From: Rhabditoides inermis
Lineage: Eukaryota > Nematoda > Chromadorea > Rhabditida > Rhabditidae
Length of the DNA stretch: 64,000 nucleotides
Assembly: GCA_963966185.1 (NCBI GenBank)
Contig: CAWZYM010000355.1
Coordinates: 771,001-835,000 of the forward strand
Reading direction: 5' to 3'
In this document: positions 21,701 through 32,480 of the stretch, in pieces
Layout: the number at the start of each line of letters is the position of its first letter
How positions within the stretch are numbered: position 1 is the stretch's first letter
Notes under the pieces: model-generated
Databases searched by the model: none
What the model was told of the DNA's origin: nothing
What the model saw: the letters and a program-made list of their open reading frames with translations, nothing else
Program-made: the position numbers and the translations under genes

Positions 21701-23064
21701 GCTGCATGCAGCGAGGGAAACGCCGAGGGTCCCTGTAACCAGGAATCGAGAGAGCTTTCAAAGTTACGATTGAACTACTCACCGCAGTTGTCGATGACTT
21801 TTTCTGCAAAATCGGCGATCTCGTCGAGAGAGTAGCGACCGGTACTGGCCATAGAGCAAGCGATCTGACCATGTGAGACGTTTGAGTTGCTCTTATTCAG
21901 TATCCGAATATTTATCTCGAATCAAGTAGTATATGACAATGTAAATTACGGTAAAGAACAGTTAGTTATACATCGTTTTCTAATTGCGTACCTTGATGAC
22001 GAATGTGGCCGCGGCGAGTCCGCGCCGTCCCACCGACCGACCCTCGTCTTCTATGGCCACGTCGTCGGCGATCGACACGAGTCTGAGCGACCGGGTCAAA
22101 TCAATCATGATCACGAAACTATATATCATATACGACCAGGTTTTTATGAACATGTGAATCACACGATTGAGCGCCTCACCGCGCTTTTCCGCCACTCTCT
22201 CGGAACCGCTCCGCGGCGAGTCCGAAGTTGAGCCGGTCGCCGGTGTAGTTGATGACGAAGAGAATCGCTCCGGCTGAAAAGGCGAGCTGGATGATCTGAA
22301 GAGGTGACTGACCGTGCCTGCGTGTCTGCTCGAGCGCCGCGAGCACGTGCTCTGTGGGCGGGGAGGCGAACACATTGCCGCACACGGCGGCGGTGAGCAG
22401 AGACGGCCCGACCAGGCCTGCGATCGAGGAGACAGTGAGAGAGCTCACAATGCTAGTCTGATCACATCCTCACATCAACAGTTCATGGAGAAAGTGAAGG
22501 AAAATGGAATGCGAGCAGTTTCGAAATTTTCCTTGTGTATGTCATAACCACAGTAAAATAAGGCCCCATTATACTTTCACGCTGACGCTGACGCTACGCT
22601 GACCCTCCCGTGCAAAGGATGCAACTATTGATTTCGTTGACGCAGCGTGATCGAAATCGATAGTTGTATCTTTTGCACGGGAGGGTCAGCGTCGCGTCAG
22701 CACGGGAGGGTCAGCGTGAAAGTATAATGGGGTCTATAAATTCTGCGAAGAACCTGCAGCGAACGGCTCGTGTCCGGACCCGCCGCCAGCGATAATAGCC
22801 ACGTGGTCGGGATCGGAAGGACCGAGCACCACTCGGGCACAGGACTGGAACGTGGAATGTTGGTTTCGGAAAGTGACTGTGCGGATTTACCGTCATGAAA
22901 TGAAATATATCCCTACAAAGAAGAGAGTACATTAGGAGAAGACTAAAAGACGAAGAGTGGAATACCGGATGAAATTTGAGGTAGGCGTTGGAGAGGACGA
23001 GTCCGCGCAGAGCGTCGTCCACTGTACGCTCGCGGGCGTTGATGAACTTGGCGGTGACCGACAT
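18746..23064 (-). CDS. TKFC: Triokinase / dihydroxyacetone kinase (DhaK+DhaL)
   Basis: Sixteen exons are all in phase (578 aa): 23064-22966, 22844-22754, 22417-22313, 22273-22180, 22082-21992, 21864-21783, 21732-21653, 21612-21405, 21364-21227, 21187-21068, 20883-20749, 20397-20294, 19781-19644, 19492-19406, 19119-19039 and 18829-18746. DhaK signatures: ALRGLVLSNAYLKFHP, AIIAGGGSGHEPFAAG (with the His that binds the ketone covalently in this family further on at GLGIHGERG), LLTAAVCGNVFASP, INYTGDRLNFGLAAE and SGTFMTSLDGHG. A linker precedes DhaL, which has LDGAAGDGDCGQTI (Asp cluster binding Mg-ATP), RVGGTTGA and KYGGARPGDRTM. Established: the enzyme phosphorylates glyceraldehyde and dihydroxyacetone in the cytosol and, in animals, also cyclises FAD to cyclic FMN. 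Length matches the animal enzyme. Three introns use GC donors (after 21653, 19406 and 19039). The gene lies tail-to-tail with the kaptin-like gene. Confidence 0.93.
22563..22732. mobile_element. Small hairpin MITE in triokinase intron 2
   Basis: About 170 bp that folds back on itself. The ends are CCCCATTATACTTTCACGCT and its reverse complement. Inside each arm are GCTGACG-type repeats and 'accctcccgtgcaaa' / 'tttgcacgggagggt'. It lies between exons 2 and 3 of the minus-strand gene. Confidence 0.85.
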
Positions 23065-23420
23065 CACTGCCTGACAGGATGTAGAGATTCAATGCGAATA
23101 CACTCCAACCGACCACTGTGACATTTAGCGTCTAGTATGGACAATCAAATACCACTTGGAGATTGCAGAGAGAAGCGATAATGACGAGATCACTAAACCT
23201 AACGATATTGGTTTGCCACGGACAGTGATAATGACACTAAATTACTACAAATGTATTTTAAAGTAACAAGTCGCCACATTGCGCTAGCCGTGGAACTGAC
23301 AACTGAACCGGGTAGCGAGCACGTTAGGTGTTCAGCTAGATCGATAGGTGTTTTGGCGCGAGCGATTATTGTCCGATTGTGCAGTGGCTGTATTTGTGTT
23401 GTGTGTGCAACAGTGCGCGT

Positions 23421-23600
23421 TATAATACAGAGAGGGCAACTATTACAATTGCTTATTCCTGCTTTAATCGGCAACTCACAAAGGGACTAGAGAACAAAAA
23501 AATTGGAGAATACAAATTTCGCGCCATTGTGCCTGAGCCGCGGCCCGGGCCGCGCGATGTCAATGACGCGCCGTTTTGACGGTCTCTAGTCACTTTTCCT
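23421..23600 (+). repeat. Left 180-bp inverted repeat of composite element
   Basis: Begins 'cagagagggcaactattaca' and ends 'ggtctctagtcacttttcct'. It is repeated in inverted orientation at 28127-28303 with only about three mismatches near the outer end. It contains the GC-rich palindrome 'gcggcccgggccgc'. A short version of its outer end also recurs inverted at about 27764-27793 (28 bp). Confidence 0.9.
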
Positions 23601-25144
23601 TTGCGAGTCGTCGGCGAATGGTGACTCGTTTCGGTCTCTGTTTCTCCTCGGGTGCTAATCGTTATCGATTAGCTACACTCGGGTAGGAACGGAGCAGAGT
23701 TACCTGAACTCACGTGTACTTGTATTTATATTTTCTGTTGGTTTGTTTGCTGGCCGTTTTTGTTACGGCTATTCCGTAGTACTTGTACTCGGATGATGTC
23801 AGTCACTTGCGAGTGCATTCGGCAGATTGCCATTATTGTGTAGGCCTAGCCTCACTTCCATCACTCTGCTTGCGGGTTTCGCTCTTCCCCAGGGAAGTAG
23901 CAGAGTGTCACAGTGTTATGCTGTGCGTGGACAGATCCAGAGCAAGACGAGGTAGTCTAGTGCTCACAGTCCACTCCTCCCTTGATTGCGCCTGCGCCCC
24001 CGATCGCTTCGATCGATGTTGCCCTTAGTAAGTGGCAGTGGGGAGTAGCTCGCCCAATGCGGCCGCTACAAAGAGCAATCAAGCTACACTCAGTCTACCG
24101 CTGTAGTGTTCTGCTCTCGCAGATTGTTGAGATGCGTAGAAAAGAGGCATACCTCTTTATCATAATGGTCTCGGGGTACCAGAATCATGACACAATTCCT
24201 GGGGATAGGATGTTCCATACCAATTGATTATCAAACAATGTTTGATAAAAACGACACACTTTGCGTTGTCTACAGTCGATTGGTGACGGCCTCAGCTGTC
24301 ACGTGTCTATGTGATTCATGAATGCACGGATGAGGCCTATGGTAACGGTCACATGATATCGTACTGCGGCGGTCTAGTATCACCAGTTGTCCGTTTCGTG
24401 GAATACTGTAGGTCAGTAATCGATCACACAGCAGTTTGTGATCCATGAAGGGAAGAAGATAAAACCCCCACAACGCATAATGGAAACGTTACCTACTTTT
24501 CCTTGGTTTGGCTAAACCAAGTGGCAGTAAGAGCTTCGAGGTTCGGGCTCAACTGTGCGCAACACATTAGGTCGGCAGTTGCAAAAGATGTATGGATATA
24601 CACAAATTATATCAATTCTGTTTTACAGATTTGAGAATTCTGCTATGAAGGGTTCCGATGTTGTTGAACTACAAAGCACGAAGCCTATCAGATAGTGGGC
24701 TATACACATAGCATGCGCTCCCCTTTTACCCGTGGTATTCGATCAACGCTATTCTGAGATCTCCGATTTCGGATTTAGCCATGCGCGTACCGGACCGGGT
24801 CATGAATGACTACTTTCGAGCCTGTGGTGTAGTGCGTGTAACGAACCCGCAGTGAGAGCAAGGGAACAGGTGTTCATGGTTGATTGATAATCCTCATCCA
24901 GCTCACAGCTCTGATAAAGTATGCAGTAGCGCATCTCTCATGCACACTTTGCACGCTCGCATACAAGCATGGCATTATTGCATGAAATGTACGTTGTATA
25001 GTACATTACTTATCGTATGCAAAGCAAGACTTCCACTCCATGCATCGAGTGAAATGTATGTAGTTGCGATTAGCAACTGTAGCAACGTGGTGAATGCATA
25101 GAAAGGAATGTTGCTAGAATTTGGTGACACCTGTATGAGTGTAC

Positions 25145-25220
25145 GTGCCCCCGCTGGTTCAGCCGCCATTGCTTAGTCGGTTAGAACGTGGATGGTCGCA
25201 GGTTCGACCAACGTTTCCCC
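25145..25220 (+). other. tRNA-like box A/box B sequence
   Basis: Box A-like TTGCTTAGTCGGTTAGAAC and box B-like GGTTCGACC lie about 40 bp apart. The flanks do not form a credible acceptor stem, so this is likelier a tRNA-derived SINE relic than a tRNA gene. Confidence 0.4.
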
Positions 25221-25482
25221 AATTCCAATTGGTGAACATGATGAATTGGTGCTCATCTATCGGATATGCATGTTCACTTATGGTCCTATGGTAAAGGGAT
25301 TCAGAGTAACCCAATAGTACTTCGGTAATGAGTGCTTCTGTGATGGTTATCTTTCTATCTGTTTACAAGGTCATGGATTCGATTCCGCTTGGTATTTATT
25401 GCGAACAATATACAACAGCGATATATTGTAAGACAATATGATAAGCAGAAAGAGAAATCTTGGACATCCTTTCACGGCCTAG

Positions 25483-25720
25483 GACGAGAAGGTGGTCTGC
25501 CTATCGACATGCCTCAAGGAGTATTTGAGGAGGACGGTAGACATCCGAGAAGGAGAAACCGGGTTGTTCATCTCCTACACCATACCCCTTGTGATGAATA
25601 TCGGGTCCAGCTCCATCGCGAGATGGTTGAAGACGGGGTTGAAATGGGTTGAAGTGGAGGAGCAAGTCAAGGGTCACTCCACTAGGGCAGCATCCGCATC
25701 GAAGCCGCATCGAAGGCAAA
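25483..25720 (+). pseudogene. Tyrosine recombinase fragment (Crypton/DIRS type)
   Basis: The frame reads CLSTCLKEYLRRT, then GLFISYTIP, SSSIARWLKTGL and finally KGHSTRAASASK. This order (CLKEYL helix, FISY strand, ARWLK helix, H-x-x-R box) is typical of the C-terminal catalytic domain of tyrosine recombinases from Crypton- and DIRS-like elements, where H-x-x-R holds the active-site His and Arg. The frame loses similarity right after ASASK. I do not see the final catalytic Tyr or the N-terminal half, so it is a relic or part of a broken or spliced gene. It lies in the middle of the inverted-repeat region 23421-28357. Confidence 0.6.
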
Positions 25721-27789
25721 GGATAGATGTAGATGCCCGTTTTGGCCTCTACGTTTGTGGAACTAACCTTTCGCTCTGGCCTCACCCGCTTACCACTGTT
25801 AGGCCCGCCCCTTGTCGGGAAAGTTTTGGCTACTCAAAACAAGTTAATGAACACCTGTTTCAGACAGGTTTATTGTGGGCCTACCGCATTTGTAAGAGTA
25901 GAGGTGACTACGTCCATCATGGCTATCATTACCAGGACACAGTCTCAATGAGCCCGCCTGGCCGCCCTACTCTTCACAATGACAATAACATAGTTTCCCT
26001 CATTGGCGATGCGGAACTGTGCCAAAAATCCATCCCCTATGGATATAATGTGGATTATATGTGAGACTAACCCGACTATTGAAGTGTGATTCATTTATCT
26101 CTTTGAGAGATTAAACACAATTCGATTCCGTAGCGAGCTCGGGTATACGAGCTCGGCCCGTGGCATTCGGTTCACCTGGCGCACGGTTTCGACGATATGA
26201 ATGTGTGTGACAGGGTGCATACGCGTCAAATATGCTGATGAAAATGAACCTCATTTTATCTACAGCATGTACCGCAGCATGATCAGGTAGAGATCAGAAG
26301 ATCACAGGTTTCATTACGTTAGCGGACATGTGTTTTTAAAATGTCTCCGGCAAACCTGGTCGCTGAACTGACACGACACGTCCGGTTTGTGGCGCGATTG
26401 TTGTTCACTGATGGTGCTATCCGGCCCAGACCTCTACTGTTCCAAGTATGATGGACATGATATACCATGGATGATGCGGTGTCGAATGTCGCGTGAATTG
26501 GTCAGAGGCCGTAGGGTAATTATAATTACCATACTATCTCCGCTTGGTCAGTATCCTTGAATATGAAGTAGAACCGAGCCAGGGAAACAGGGACCCTAAC
26601 ACAAAATTGTAATGTACGCCGAAAACGCTTGATGCGTCTTTCTTTCTTGTCTCACACGGTCCGTTTGTGTAGTACGTCAGAGTGAAGTTGCTCAAGTAGA
26701 GCTACAATTTGGACTTCCAATTATGCGAAGTAAATTGACATTACTTCACTTGGATATGATTATTTACCCATTCCCTTCATGTATGGATACATAAGTCAAA
26801 TCAGCCAGTTAGGATTGCATTGGACGGTCGTTGACCGTGTAGTGTTCGGGAGAACGCGCTTGTGTTCGCAGCACCCGAGCCAATCAATGCCTCTATTCCT
26901 TGTTCGGATATTGTGGTATAATGCATCCAGAACTCCTTCTCTGTGCAATATCATGGAAGGTTGATGCACACGAAGGGCTCAATCAGTCTGTTGATATCCA
27001 GATGGATGGCGTACAATAGGCATGACGTGACATTGACATTACATTCACTATGAATATACATTCTACGTGGTTTTGTTTTACGATCCTCAATGTGGCTATT
27101 TGGCCTAGATCGCCTAGATCCTAACAATGTGCAATCTGGATCGCTAGGGCATCATGATTTGGTTGTCAAGTCTAGAAACACTCTCTATGTTCCTTCTCAA
27201 CGCGTCCTTATTACGTGCTCCCTGCCTCATGGAAAAGGGGGGGGGGGGGCAGACGAGGCGAGGAACACGTGAGGTAGTCTACGTGGTAGTGGTAACCTGG
27301 TGGACCATGATGGGTTGGTTGAACACGTTTCTTCAAACATGTTCTTTTCCAGTCAAGTGTGTAAGGAGTGAACCTCTCTACATTTCTGGACAAATCTGAA
27401 CAGGTGTTATGTGATTTGTCACGTCATCTCTTCTCTCCAAACCCTAGCGGGTGCGATACAATGCACCTTTGGCCGAGGGTGGGTCCTAAACATAAGGTTC
27501 GGTTCAATACTTTGATCTATTCGTGTGGCTATGATCAAATATCTCTGCACGGTTGTGTGAAGAATACGCCCTTACGCTAGTGGGAAAGGAATTAGACACT
27601 ACATCCTTCTTATCACTGGGTATAACGATTATGGAGCGAGTAGCTCTCGGAGAACGCGGTTCCGCTTTACGTTTGTCTGTGAGAATCAGTGAGAGCTCTA
27701 TCGCTCTCCACACACAGAGACAGAACAGGCCATATTGTGGTCACTGCTTGGTTCTGATTCGTAAAAGCAATTGTAATAGTTGCCCTCTC

Positions 27790-28357
27790 TGTATTATAAT
27801 ATTATATTTTGCTAGACAACGCAGTTGTTGAAGTAAAATATTTATTATGATATAGAGAGGGAACTATTACAAATCCCCGCCCGAATAGCTTACCGAACAA
27901 TGGTTTCCCTCTTCATGTTCGAATGCTATTCTCCCTCCCTTTTTTGATCCAATCAGTTATTTGTACGGTTGTACTGTCGTTCTTAATTGATTTATTTGTT
28001 GGTTTCCTATTGGCATTGGAAGCCTATTCTGTCTCTGCAGGAGGAGAACGAGCTCTCATTGTATGAGCTCACTTCTCTCTTTAGATCCCATGTGAATCTT
28101 ATGTCACATTGCCTCCTCCTCACTGCAGGAAAAGTGACTAGAGACCGTCAAAACGGCGCGTCATTGACATCGCGCGGCCCGGGCCGCGGCTCAGGCACAA
28201 TGGCGCGAAATTTGTATTCTCCAATTTTTTTGTTCTCTAGTCCCTTTGTGAGTTGCCGATTAAAGCAGGAATAAGCAATTGTAATAGTTCCCTCTCTATA
28301 TCATAATAAATATTTTACTTCAACAACTGCGTTGTCTAGCAAAATATAATATTGTTA
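27790..28357. mobile_element. 570-bp MITE with ~85-bp terminal inverted repeats
   Basis: The ends read 'ttttgctagacaacgcagtt' (27803 on) and, inverted, 'aactgcgttgtctagcaaaa' (to about 28348). The match continues inward through 'tattatgatatagagaggga' and 'actattac' on both sides. The right half contains the 180-bp arm shared with 23421-23600. No coding capacity. Confidence 0.85.
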
Positions 28358-28491
28358 TCAGTGGCGGGGTCAGGGTGATGCGATGTGTTGTGTTTGTTCA
28401 ATATTACTGTATGAGTTCGAGTTCGAGTTGCAACGTGAATATGTATTGTGATGCCTACTGCAAAGTATACTACAAAGTCCTTGTTGCAGCT

Positions 28492-30159
28492 ATGCACCCG
28501 CAATTTGGCGGTTCGTTTCCGAAAAAGGGCGGAGGAGGCGTGCCGAGAGGCGGCGTACCGCCGAGGGGCGGAGCGAGGGGAGGAGGCGTGGCTGGAATGG
28601 GCGGAGTCGGGCCGCTCTTCGATGGGAGAATGTTCCAGCAGGCGCAGCATCATGCCACGAACAGTGAGTGCGGTAATGTTTGTTCATTCGGAATCAGTGT
28701 TGTTATAGGGGAAGGAACTGAGAAATTGTTTATCTCATGAACATCGTCTATCCGGAAAGTGTGAAAACGTAGATTTCATGGAATAGGCGAAAACATACAA
28801 CGAATCCGGATGAATCTTCAAACTCGCTGAGGTGAAAGTTGCTCGATTCCAGTGCACTTTGGCCGTCCGCAGCCGCTTCCGTCTGGTATGCTGGGGTATG
28901 GCTACCAGGGAATGCAGGGAGGAAGGGGCGGATTCGGTGGAGGAGCAGGAATGGGAGGGTACGGAGCAGCCGGCGCTGTCCCGTATGCGAGGGGAGGAGG
29001 AGCAGCGGCGTATGCGCAAGTGGCTAGGGTGGGTTCGCTTGACATGTTAAAAAATAAAGTAAATTTATTACACCACAAGGATGCGTCACACATGAAATGC
29101 CTGTGAACAATGACAATGGAGGACCAGCAGTTGAGTACTAGATGGTATCGCTCTAGAAAACCAGCAATGAGAATCCACGATGACGGTGTGTCTTCTGGCT
29201 AGCGGCTGACAACGTGTCAGGGTGGTCGCCAACCCACCGCGGTAGCGGAACTTCTTTCGGCCCACGGGCGGCATCGAACCCGTGACCTTTCGATTGAGAG
29301 CCGCGCACACATCCACTGCGCTACCGCCGCGCATGTTTGGGAATTGTATGAAATTTATACGGTTGCATAATAACACGTGAAAAAGAAAAACAATATGATA
29401 CAACAAAACAAAGTTAAATGGGGAGCCACCGTTTGAAAGCAGCAGGGATGAGTTGTGTGTTGATTGTTTTGTAAGAAATACGCAACGCGTGAGTTTTTGG
29501 AAAGGTTACATGACGGGTTCTGTAATATGTAGCGATCCAGTTTTAGAGTCGTATAACTTGCAGAACACCGTGCCACAGCAACAGCAGCCGCGTCGCGTGT
29601 ACAGTCAGCCGGTGGTGCGGGCGGAAAGCCGAGGAGGAGACGGCGCACCCGAGAAGAGGGACGGGTACAAGTGAGTGGGGGGAGGGAGGGAGGGAGGGAG
29701 GGAGAGGGAGGGAGGGAGAGAGCCGAGGAGGAGACGGCGCCCCGAGAAGAGGGACGGGTACAAGTGAGTGGGGGGAGGGGAGGGAGGGAGGGAGGGAGAG
29801 AGGGAGAGAGGAAGGGAGGGAGGACGGGTACAAGTGAGTGGGGGGAGGGAGGGAGGAAGGGAGATAGAGGGAGGGAGAGAGAAGGAGGAAGGGAGGACGG
29901 GTACAAGTAAGTGGGGGGAGGCAGGGAGGAAGGGAGATAGAGGGAGGGAGAGAGAAGGAAGGAGGGAGAGGGAGAGGAGGGATCTGAACGGTGACAAGGG
30001 AGAGGGTTGGAGAATGTAGAATGACTCCTCCTGTTTTCAGCATCGCCAAGACGACAGACGGCCACCTCATCTACCTGAGCAAGTCGGGCGAGCAGCTGCC
30101 GAGGAGGGGCAGGGGTGGGTGCGGGGTCTCTCTTTCTCTCCCTCTCCTCCCTCCTCCCT

Positions 30160-30203
<44 letters not shown>

Positions 30204-32480
30204 CCCCCCCCCCTCCCCCCTCTCTCTCTCCCTTTCTCCTTGTACCCGTAGTATGGTGAGAGCGCTGTGTAAGAATAGCAGTATCAGGGGTTGATCTCTT
30301 ATTGGAATAAGATGAAGCTGATGAAAACCAAGGTTTCCCAACACCCAATTCCCACGTGTTGGAATCAAGCTGGCCAATACAACAAATACAACAACAACAA
30401 CAAAGCCACTTCAGCGTCGCGCAAAAGTCTGTCGACGACGCCTTCCCTGCCGGAGAGGAGAGGCGAGGTTGTGGTGGAGAAGCAGACATTCAACGTGTTC
30501 GCCATGCTGGGTGAGAGGGGGAGAGGGGAGGGGAGGGGAGAGGGAGAGGGAGGGGAGAGGGAGGGGAGGGGAGAGGGAGAGGGAGGGGAGAGAGGGGAGA
30601 GAGAGGGGAGAGGGAAGGGAGGGGGTAGAGAGGGAAGAGGAAGAGAGATAGAGAAAGTAGGGGAGATGGGGAGTAGACGTTCAACGTATTCGCCATGCTG
30701 GGTGAGAGGGGGAGAGGGGAGAGGGAGGGGAGAGAGAGGGGAGAGGGAGGGGAGGGGGAGAGAGAGGAGAGAGGGGAGGGGAGGGGAGAGAGAGGAAGAG
30801 AGAGGAGCGGAAGAGAGAGTCACATCTCCTTTGCAGCGAACAAGCACAAGAAGGCTCCCGTAGAGGAGGTGGTGTTGGACGCGGAGGAGATATCGGAGAA
30901 AGGAGCAGGAGAAGGAGAAGGAGGAGAAGGAGGGGAGATGGATGAGAGCGCCGGCAGCCAGCCGATGAGTCTCTGTAGTCCGCAGAGCTCGCCTGGCAGG
31001 CCAGAGTGGTGGGTGGTGGACTATTTCAATTATTTGGTTGTGTGCGTGATGAATGGGTACTGCTTTCCACAGTCAGAGTCGGAAAGAGGATATCTGTATC
31101 CGCATCCGCGTCAAGTGCCCGCCAATTCTCCAGTTCAAATCGCCGCGCATCATTCGCGCGCCATGGTGGACTCGCACCGTTCGAAGTCGTGCTCCTTGAG
31201 AATTTGAGAGGACTTTTTTCCGTATCCGCGCACTTTCATTTAACGGCGCATCGTTAAAGGAAAGTACTACTCTAAATTTCATGTCATGGATTCTTTTCGA
31301 ATTTGTAGTATGAACATGTCAAATTTCGGTGAATACGAAAATGTATTTCCCAATTTACGAAACATAACTGAACAAAATATTGTTAGTGAACAATGATCCA
31401 ATGGAACTCAAACGCGTATTTTACCAGAAAACGAGTTATCTTTTCACTTCTACATGGTTCAGACAAACTGTGAACAACAGAAATATTTTATAGGTATCGA
31501 GAATATAAAATAACAAACGTGAAACCATTCGTCGAAAACGAAACGTGCGACCCACAACTTATCGTAGTGTATGGGACTGTCTCCGGTCTGCGCGCACACT
31601 CCGCGAGTGTACGCGCAGACCGGGGGCAATCCCTTACACTACGAAATTTACGAACACCTATTTTACATGCTCTGTTCATTTTCAGCATGCATTATAATCA
31701 TGAAAAGAGATTGTATTTTCATATATTTTCACGTGCTAGTTGTAGTTTATTCACAAAATTTAGAGTGGGGTGCTCCTTTAGGAGTGAACGGGGAGATTTT
31801 GTTTAGACATCTTTCTTTTTCAGCGACGCTTCCCTTCGCATGAGTCCCGTATCGGCGAAGAGACGGAGCCGGAGCCGGAGTGAGTCGAAGACGTCGACGA
31901 TGGAGACGAGGGAGGAGGAGGAGGAGGAGGAGGAGGTGGAGGTGTTGTGTGTGACGGCCACTCCCAAGAGACAGCCCGATGTTGGTGAGTGCAGTTGGAG
32001 AAGGTTAACGTTGCGGTCAGTTTCTTCGAAACGCTCTTCAACACTGACTTTGTTTTGACGAAGCTGTTTCGAAATGACTGACCGCACCTTTACCCGAGAT
32101 TCGCGACTTGCTGAAATCGAGTGACGTGCACCTGTTTCAGTGACTCTCGACTCTGGCTCGGAGGCGGAAGACGACGACGACGACGATGACATCATTCTGT
32201 TGGACGTGGACAGCACGCAGCTGGTGCTAGTCGATGAATGGAATCTGGAGGACGACGGGGATGTGACGGTGATCGAGGAGGTGGGGGAGAGAGAGGGAGG
32301 GTGGATGGTTGGAAAGGGAGGGAAAGGGAGGAAGGGAGAGAGGGAGAGAGATATGCATGTTCTCAGCCGACCGACTCTACCCCGCAGCCGTCCCCCATGG
32401 AGGAGAAGAGGAAGCGCAAGCGTTCCGTGTCGAAGAGGAGGAGCAGCGTCGGCAAGGTGGGAGGAGTGATAAGACGATAA
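28492..32480 (+). CDS. Gly-rich (RGG-like) acidic protein with SIM-like motifs
   Basis: Nine exons agree in phase (411 aa): 28492-28663, 28853-29028, 29564-29670, 30041-30114, 30370-30510, 30837-31008, 31824-31984, 32141-32280 and 32388-32480. Residues 1-115 are Gly/Arg-rich (GGARGGG, GGRGGFGGG, YARGGG). A short motif TTDGHLIYLS follows. The second half has an SR/RS patch (KRRSRSRSESK), two acidic runs and four hydrophobic cores beside acids: VEVLCVTA, DIILLDVD, LVLVDEW and VTVIEE. The last four look like SUMO-interaction motifs. The C-terminus is basic (EEKRKRKRS..KRR), a likely nuclear signal. I do not recognise the family; a nuclear RNA/SUMO-binding protein is my inference. The ATG lies 2 nt after a TTGCAG acceptor. 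Purine-rich arrays in its introns repeat exon-end sequences. Confidence 0.7.
29235..29335 (-). other. tRNA-like SINE head (minus strand)
   Basis: The reverse complement reads GCGGTAGCGCAGTGGATG (box A TAGCGCAGTGG) and, about 40 nt later, CACGGGTTCGATGCC (box B). The acceptor and T stems do not pair well, so a tRNA-derived SINE or tRNA pseudogene is likelier than a functional tRNA. It lies in intron 2 of the Gly-rich gene. Confidence 0.5.
29672..29985. repeat. Purine-rich array with four copies of a splice donor
   Basis: (GGGA)n tract containing repeats of the preceding exon end plus its donor. 'gacgggtacaagtgagtggg' occurs at about 29659 (real exon end), 29752 and 29823, with a variant at 29897. 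The second copy also repeats the upstream 'agccgaggaggagacggcgc'. Confidence 0.9.
30120..30240. repeat. (CT)n/(C)n tract
   Basis: Pyrimidine tract starting right after the donor of the exon ending at 30114. Confidence 0.9.
30511..30830. repeat. (GGGGA)n array with a copied exon end
   Basis: Purine-rich minisatellite. At about 30676-30708 it contains a copy of the preceding exon end and donor ('acgttcaacgtattcgccat' then 'gctgggtgagaggggg'), matching 30487-30520. Confidence 0.9.
31255..31795. mobile_element. Foldback element F3, copy in Gly-rich gene intron
   Basis: Imperfect terminal inverted repeats of about 25 bp: 'taaaggaaagtactactcta' at the left and 'tagagtggggtgctccttta' at the right. 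The interior shares 'atgtattttc', 'gtagttta' and similar phrases with the element at 60395-60800, so both belong to one family. The interior also carries a perfect hairpin at 31583-31623 ('ggtctgcgcgcacactc' and its complement). No coding frame is seen. Confidence 0.65.

Larger units (their letters stand above)
23421..28357. mobile_element. Composite/nested inverted-repeat transposon region
   Basis: About 4.9 kb bounded by 180-bp inverted repeats (23421-23600 and 28127-28303). Inside the right end sits a second element (27790-28357) with its own ~85-bp inverted repeats. The interior (23.6-27.7 kb) has moderate GC and scattered short frames. I recognise only a tyrosine-recombinase fragment at 25480-25720. 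No transposase or reverse transcriptase was found. It reads as an old recombinase-bearing element invaded or captured by a MITE that shares its 'gagaggg[ca]aactattac' terminus. Confidence 0.7.

Noticed and set aside
22900..22922. Small extra exon in triokinase intron 1 (minus)
   Set aside because: Acceptor and donor exist but its 22-nt length breaks phase; direct joining gives the expected DhaK sequence.
25389..25652. 87-aa frame overlapping the recombinase fragment
   Set aside because: Different frame from the one with recombinase motifs; no family resemblance.
29355..30377. 340-aa minus-strand open frame
   Set aside because: It is the complement of (GGGA)n and (CT)n arrays that lie between real plus-strand exons of the Gly-rich gene.
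30291..31207. Long Glu/Gly/Arg frames on the plus strand
   Set aside because: Only the parts 30370-30510 and 30837-31008 behave as exons; the rest is purine-rich minisatellite.
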